NCBI GenBank assembly: GCA_012517025.1 | Contig: JAAYVT010000423.1 | Coordinates: forward strand, 1-7,399 | From: Phyllobacteriaceae bacterium | GTDB taxonomy: Bacteria > Pseudomonadota > Alphaproteobacteria > Rhizobiales > Ancalomicrobiaceae | Reading direction: 5' to 3' | DNA length: 7,399 nucleotides | Part shown: positions 5,430 to 7,399 of the stretch, piece after piece | Numbering within the stretch: the first letter of the stretch is position 1 | Layout of the letters: every line of letters starts with the position of its first letter | The notes under the pieces: generated by a model | What the model was told of the DNA's origin: nothing | Databases searched by the model: none | What the model saw: only the letters and a program-made list of their open reading frames with translations | Made by a program: the position numbers and the translations under genes

Positions 5430-6149
5430 TCAATTGTCGGTCTTGAACCAGTGCCACGTCCCGTCCGGCCCGATGCCGACCGAGTAGAAGGTGTAGTGGT
5501 TGACCGCCTTCATCTCCTCGAAGTCGGAGGAGGTCAGGATCTTGAACATCCGCACCAGCTGCGGCGGCGTCAGCCGGTCGGGCGGGAACGCCGCCCACGC
5601 CGGCCACACGTACATCTCCTGCGGCTTGCCGGCGTCGAGATGCACCCAGTCCGATTCGAGCAGGGTGGTCAGGATGGCGAGGATCTCCATGCCCTTGCCG
5701 TCGCCGGATTGATGCTGGAGGAACTCGATCGGATCGCCGATCTCGTTGACCGAGAGCGCCGGTGGCATCTCGTTCTGCTGCATCACCACCTTGAGCCTCT
5801 GCATCTCGCCGGAATAGGCGGCCTCGAGGATGCGCCGGCGCATCTTGGCGACGAGCGGCGGCAGCCCTTCCTCGCCGGAATGCACCTCCGGCAGCGGCGC
5901 CTTCGGGTCGGAGGCCGGGGCCGGCGGCGGCTGGATCTTGCGATCCTCGAGCTGCTCGGGCTCCGGTCCGCCCGGGTTCGGCGACTTCGGCGGCGTCACC
6001 ACGATTCGCTCGGTGCCGACCTTCTTGGCGCCGTCGGTCTCCTGCGCGCCGGCGGTGCCGATCGCCAGGGTGGAGAGCGCCAGGGCACCACCGAGCAACG
6101 CCGCCGTCCAGGAGATCCGTCGTCCGCCCGTGTTCGTTCGACCCGCCAT
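5430..6149 (-). CDS. Exported proline-rich protein of unknown function
   Basis: A 239-residue protein not recognised as a named family. Residues 1-35 form a Sec-type signal peptide: positive residues R4, R10 and R11, a hydrophobic core WTAALLGGALALSTLAIG, and likely cleavage after A35 (GTAGA|QE). The mature protein is probably periplasmic. No cysteine is present anywhere, so it is neither a lipoprotein nor disulfide-bonded. Residues 53-90 are low-complexity and proline-rich, perhaps a linker. The folded part (96-239) starts with a charged helix LVAKMRRRILEAAYSGEMQRLKV whose 'AAYSGEMQRL' pattern recalls repeat-helix starts. It ends in an aromatic segment, MYVWPAWAAF (179-188) and GIGPDGTWHWFKTDN (225-239), which looks conserved. 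The ATG at 6149 has AGGA seven nt upstream. It is first in the minus-strand series and diverges from the LysE-type exporter gene. A cell-envelope role is likely; nothing more specific is supported. Confidence 0.82.
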   Translation of the reverse strand: MAGRTNTGGRRISWTAALLGGALALSTLAIGTAGAQETDGAKKVGTERIVVTPPKSPNPGGPEPEQLEDRKIQPPPAPASDPKAPLPEVHSGEEGLPPLVAKMRRRILEAAYSGEMQRLKVVMQQNEMPPALSVNEIGDPIEFLQHQSGDGKGMEILAILTTLLESDWVHLDAGKPQEMYVWPAWAAFPPDRLTPPQLVRMFKILTSSDFEEMKAVNHYTFYSVGIGPDGTWHWFKTDN

Positions 6150-6197
6150 TCGCTCGTCCTGCTTGACCCTCGCGCGGGCTCGTGGTCGAACCCGCTT

Positions 6198-6214
6198 CGG
6201 CGCCCCTCGCGCCG
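6198..6214. repeat. GC-rich hairpin in the leader of the exported-protein gene
   Basis: CGGCGC-CCCTC-GCGCCG forms a perfect 6-bp stem with a 5-nt loop. It would lie in the 5' leader of the gene starting at 6149 if transcription begins near the AT patch at 6220-6234. Such hairpins are common by chance at this GC content, and no T-run follows on either strand, so it is not called a terminator. Confidence 0.3.
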
Positions 6215-6219
6215 GGCCG

Positions 6220-6234
6220 GCATGTTAATCATGC
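6220..6234. promoter_or_regulatory. 15-bp inverted repeat in the divergent intergenic region
   Basis: GCATG-TTAAT-CATGC is a perfect 5-bp inverted repeat around an AT-rich 5-bp centre. It is the only AT-rich patch in the 140 bp between the exported-protein gene (minus) and the exporter gene (plus). It lies 55 bp before the exporter start and 70 bp before the other gene, where an operator or -10 region for either would be expected. On the minus strand TAACAT (4 of 6 to TATAAT) falls inside it, without a good -35. A two-way regulatory site is plausible but unproven. Confidence 0.4.
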
Positions 6235-6289
6235 ACCGTGACGATGGAAGGGCCTTCGCGCGAAGCAGAGGAAGAGGAGGATCGCGTCG

Positions 6290-6928
6290 ATGTCGAGCCT
6301 GCCGCTTCTCCTGACCGGTTTCGGCGTCGGCGTGGTGTTCTCCGCGCCGGTCGGGCCGGTCAACATCCTGTGCGTCCAGCGCGCCTTCCGCTCCGGTTTC
6401 TTCTCCGGGCTCGCCGCCGGCTGGGGCGCGGTCGCCGCCGACGGCATCTTCTCCGCCGTCGCCGCCTTCGGCATCACCGCCGTCTCCGGCTTCGTCGAGG
6501 GTCATTCGACGTGGCTGCAGACCATCGGTGGCCTGCTGTTGATCGCCTTCGGCATCCGCACCGCCCGCGCCCATCCCCATTTCGATGCCGGCGAGGACGA
6601 GACCGCGACGCTCTTGCGCACCGCCATGGCGACCTTCGGCATGACCATCACCAATCCGGCGACGGTGCTCGGCTTCCTGGCGCTGTTCGGCTCGCTCGGC
6701 GAATGGGCGCCGAAGCCGGGCGATTGGCTCGCCGCCGGCATGTTCGTCGCCGGCGTGGTGGCCGGCGGCTCGTCGTGGTGGCTGGTGGTGTCGGCGTCGA
6801 TCGCGGCGCTGCGCGACCACATGACCGACCGCACGCTGGCGCGAATCAATCTCGTCGCCGGCGCGTTGCTGATTCTGTTCGGGGTGGCGGTGCTGGCGCG
6901 GCTGCCCTTCGGCGGCGAGCTACTGTAG
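6290..6928 (+). CDS. LysE/RhtB-family amino-acid or metabolite exporter
   Basis: A 212-residue integral inner-membrane protein with about six hydrophobic segments, near residues 5-29, 38-66, 74-90, 110-135, 146-171 and 185-204, the usual size and topology of LysE/RhtB exporters. The family signature is clear in the first segment and following loop: FSAPVGPVNILCVQRAFRSG (17-36), then GWGAVAADGIFS (44-55). The fourth segment carries the conserved TITNPATVLGFLALFG (119-134). A charged cytoplasmic loop, ARAHPHFDAGEDE (92-104), separates segments 3 and 4. The ATG at 6290 has AGGAGG nine nt upstream. The substrate cannot be read from the sequence: lysine/arginine, threonine/homoserine and other exporters share these motifs. 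No adjacent LysG/ArgP-type regulator is present. Its stop overlaps the end of the convergent small gene by 9 bp. Confidence 0.93.
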   Translation: MSSLPLLLTGFGVGVVFSAPVGPVNILCVQRAFRSGFFSGLAAGWGAVAADGIFSAVAAFGITAVSGFVEGHSTWLQTIGGLLLIAFGIRTARAHPHFDAGEDETATLLRTAMATFGMTITNPATVLGFLALFGSLGEWAPKPGDWLAAGMFVAGVVAGGSSWWLVVSASIAALRDHMTDRTLARINLVAGALLILFGVAVLARLPFGGELL

Positions 6929-7180
6929 CGGCCGGTGGACGGTGAATTCGCCGGCGAGCACGCGGTCGACCATCCGTTCGACGAAGTCGGCCACCGCCAC
7001 CTCGCCCCAGGTGGCGACGAGATCGCTCACCACGGCGAACAGCGCCGCCTGAGTGACGATGTCGCGCTCGATTCCCTCCGCTTCCGCCTCGGCCATGGCG
7101 TCGGCGATCAACTCGTAGGCGGCGCGCTTCTTTTCAGAGAGCGTCGGTTCGACGTCTCTCACGGTCGTCTCGTCGAGCAT
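6920..7180 (-). CDS. Small conserved-looking hypothetical protein, 86 residues
   Basis: An acidic, alanine-rich, mainly helical protein of 86 residues with no signal peptide, membrane segment or cysteine. Helices are suggested at about 15-36 (EKKRAAYELIADAMAEAEAE), 38-58 (ERDIVTQAALFAVVSDLVAT) and 61-77 (VAVADFVERMVDRVLAGEF). The mixed hydrophobic/charged pattern and normal third-position GC bias argue for a real gene, and it is reminiscent of short uncharacterised rhizobial proteins; I do not recognise a family name. The ATG at 7180 lacks a good ribosome site. The GTG at codon 7 is an alternative start. It overlaps the convergent exporter gene by 9 bp, and its upstream region is the AT-rich segment at 7278-7321, which probably holds its promoter. 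Confidence 0.7.
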   Translation of the reverse strand: MLDETTVRDVEPTLSEKKRAAYELIADAMAEAEAEGIERDIVTQAALFAVVSDLVATWGEVAVADFVERMVDRVLAGEFTVHRPLQ

Positions 7181-7277
7181 TCCGGTCTCGTGCGGTCCCT
7201 CGAGATGCGGAAAGCCCGCATCTTCGTCCCTGTCGAAGAAATAGCACGGCGCGGCCGCGCGGTCGCCGGGGGGCGGG

Positions 7278-7321
7278 GGATAATGTTAACGATTGTTAAA
7301 AAACATGAGCGAGTGGTTAAC
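7278..7321. promoter_or_regulatory. AT-rich upstream region with phased TTAA elements
   Basis: TTAA occurs at 7285-7288, 7295-7298 and 7316-7319, spaced 10 and 21 bp, that is about one and two helical turns. Two of them are GTTAACG (7284-7290 and 7315-7321), exactly 31 bp apart. The first pair makes the inverted repeat TTAAC-GATT-GTTAA. The segment is the most AT-rich of the window, 98 bp or more upstream of the small minus-strand gene, and includes GATAAT (7278-7283, plus strand). It resembles CtrA sites (TTAA-N7-TTAA), but the observed spacing is N6, so that identification is uncertain. Confidence 0.4.
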
Positions 7322-7362
7322 GCCGCCGATCGCATTCGACGCAACGTCGAGCGGTCTCGGCC

Positions 7363-7399
7363 TCAGGGATGTCCCCAGCGCGACACCAGCTCGCGCCCC
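7363..7399 (-). CDS. Possible C-terminal codons of a gene entering from the right
   Basis: One minus-strand frame is open from the edge to a TGA at 7365-7363 and encodes ...GRELVSRWGHP. Its codon usage looks natural, and it would leave a sensible 182-bp intergenic gap before the 86-residue gene. Eleven residues are too few to identify a family or exclude chance. Confidence 0.25.
   Translation of the reverse strand, partial: GRELVSRWGHP

Noticed and set aside
6254..6265. 12-bp palindrome CTTCGCGCGAAG before the exporter gene
   Set aside because: Short GC-rich palindromes are expected by chance here, and it lies between any likely start site and the ribosome site without further symmetry.
7275..7283. 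Minus-strand TTATCCCCC considered as a DnaA box near an AT-rich element (origin of replication)
   Set aside because: A single 7-of-9 match with no further boxes and no origin-linked genes nearby.
7159..7344. 61-residue minus-strand open frame upstream of the small hypothetical gene
   Set aside because: No ribosome site, unusual composition, and it runs through the AT-rich regulatory block and into the 86-residue gene.
7304..7399. Plus-strand frame beginning ATGAGCGAGTGG and open to the right edge
   Set aside because: No Shine-Dalgarno sequence before the ATG (A-rich instead), and 31 residues without a recognisable motif. It cannot be judged without sequence beyond the edge.

Overview
The window is high-GC DNA whose genes have the look of an alphaproteobacterium, most likely order Hyphomicrobiales (Rhizobiales). 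The reasons are the codon bias, a rhizobial-type MntH N-terminus, a NadQ-like Nudix regulator of the kind known from alphaproteobacteria, and several conserved hypothetical proteins typical of that group. No tRNA, rRNA, insertion sequence, CRISPR array or prophage gene was seen. Base composition is uniform apart from short AT-rich regulatory patches.

Left part (1-2199): the 5' two thirds of a Nramp manganese transporter gene (mntH, minus strand, running off the left edge) diverges from a complete glutaredoxin-type arsenate reductase gene (arsC, plus). An AT-rich 17-bp perfect inverted repeat overlaps the predicted mntH promoter and is a good candidate for a Mur/Fur-like manganese operator. 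A serine alpha/beta-hydrolase-like gene of unknown substrate follows arsC on the plus strand and ends tail to tail with the next cluster, with a 12-bp overlap.

Centre (2188-6149, minus strand): five co-directional genes, in transcription order an exported proline-rich protein of unknown function, a YgfZ-type folate-binding Fe-S maintenance protein, a YfbR-like HD phosphohydrolase, a small cysteine-based tyrosine phosphatase-like protein, and a Nudix/winged-helix NAD regulator (NadQ-like). The last two overlap by ATGA and are probably translationally coupled. The gaps between the others are 68-80 bp, so one operon or two or three short units are possible. The common theme is nucleotide/NAD and cofactor housekeeping, but only the NAD link of the regulator has family support.

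Right part (6150-7399): a divergent intergenic region with a small palindrome, a LysE/RhtB-type exporter gene (plus), a convergently overlapping 86-residue conserved-looking hypothetical gene (minus), then an AT-rich upstream region with TTAA elements at about helical spacing. The extreme right edge may carry the last codons of another minus-strand gene.

Overall this looks like ordinary chromosomal core or near-core sequence. I see no clear undescribed system. The best leads are the phosphatase-regulator coupling, the mntH operator, the unassigned hydrolase and exported protein, and the phased TTAA region.
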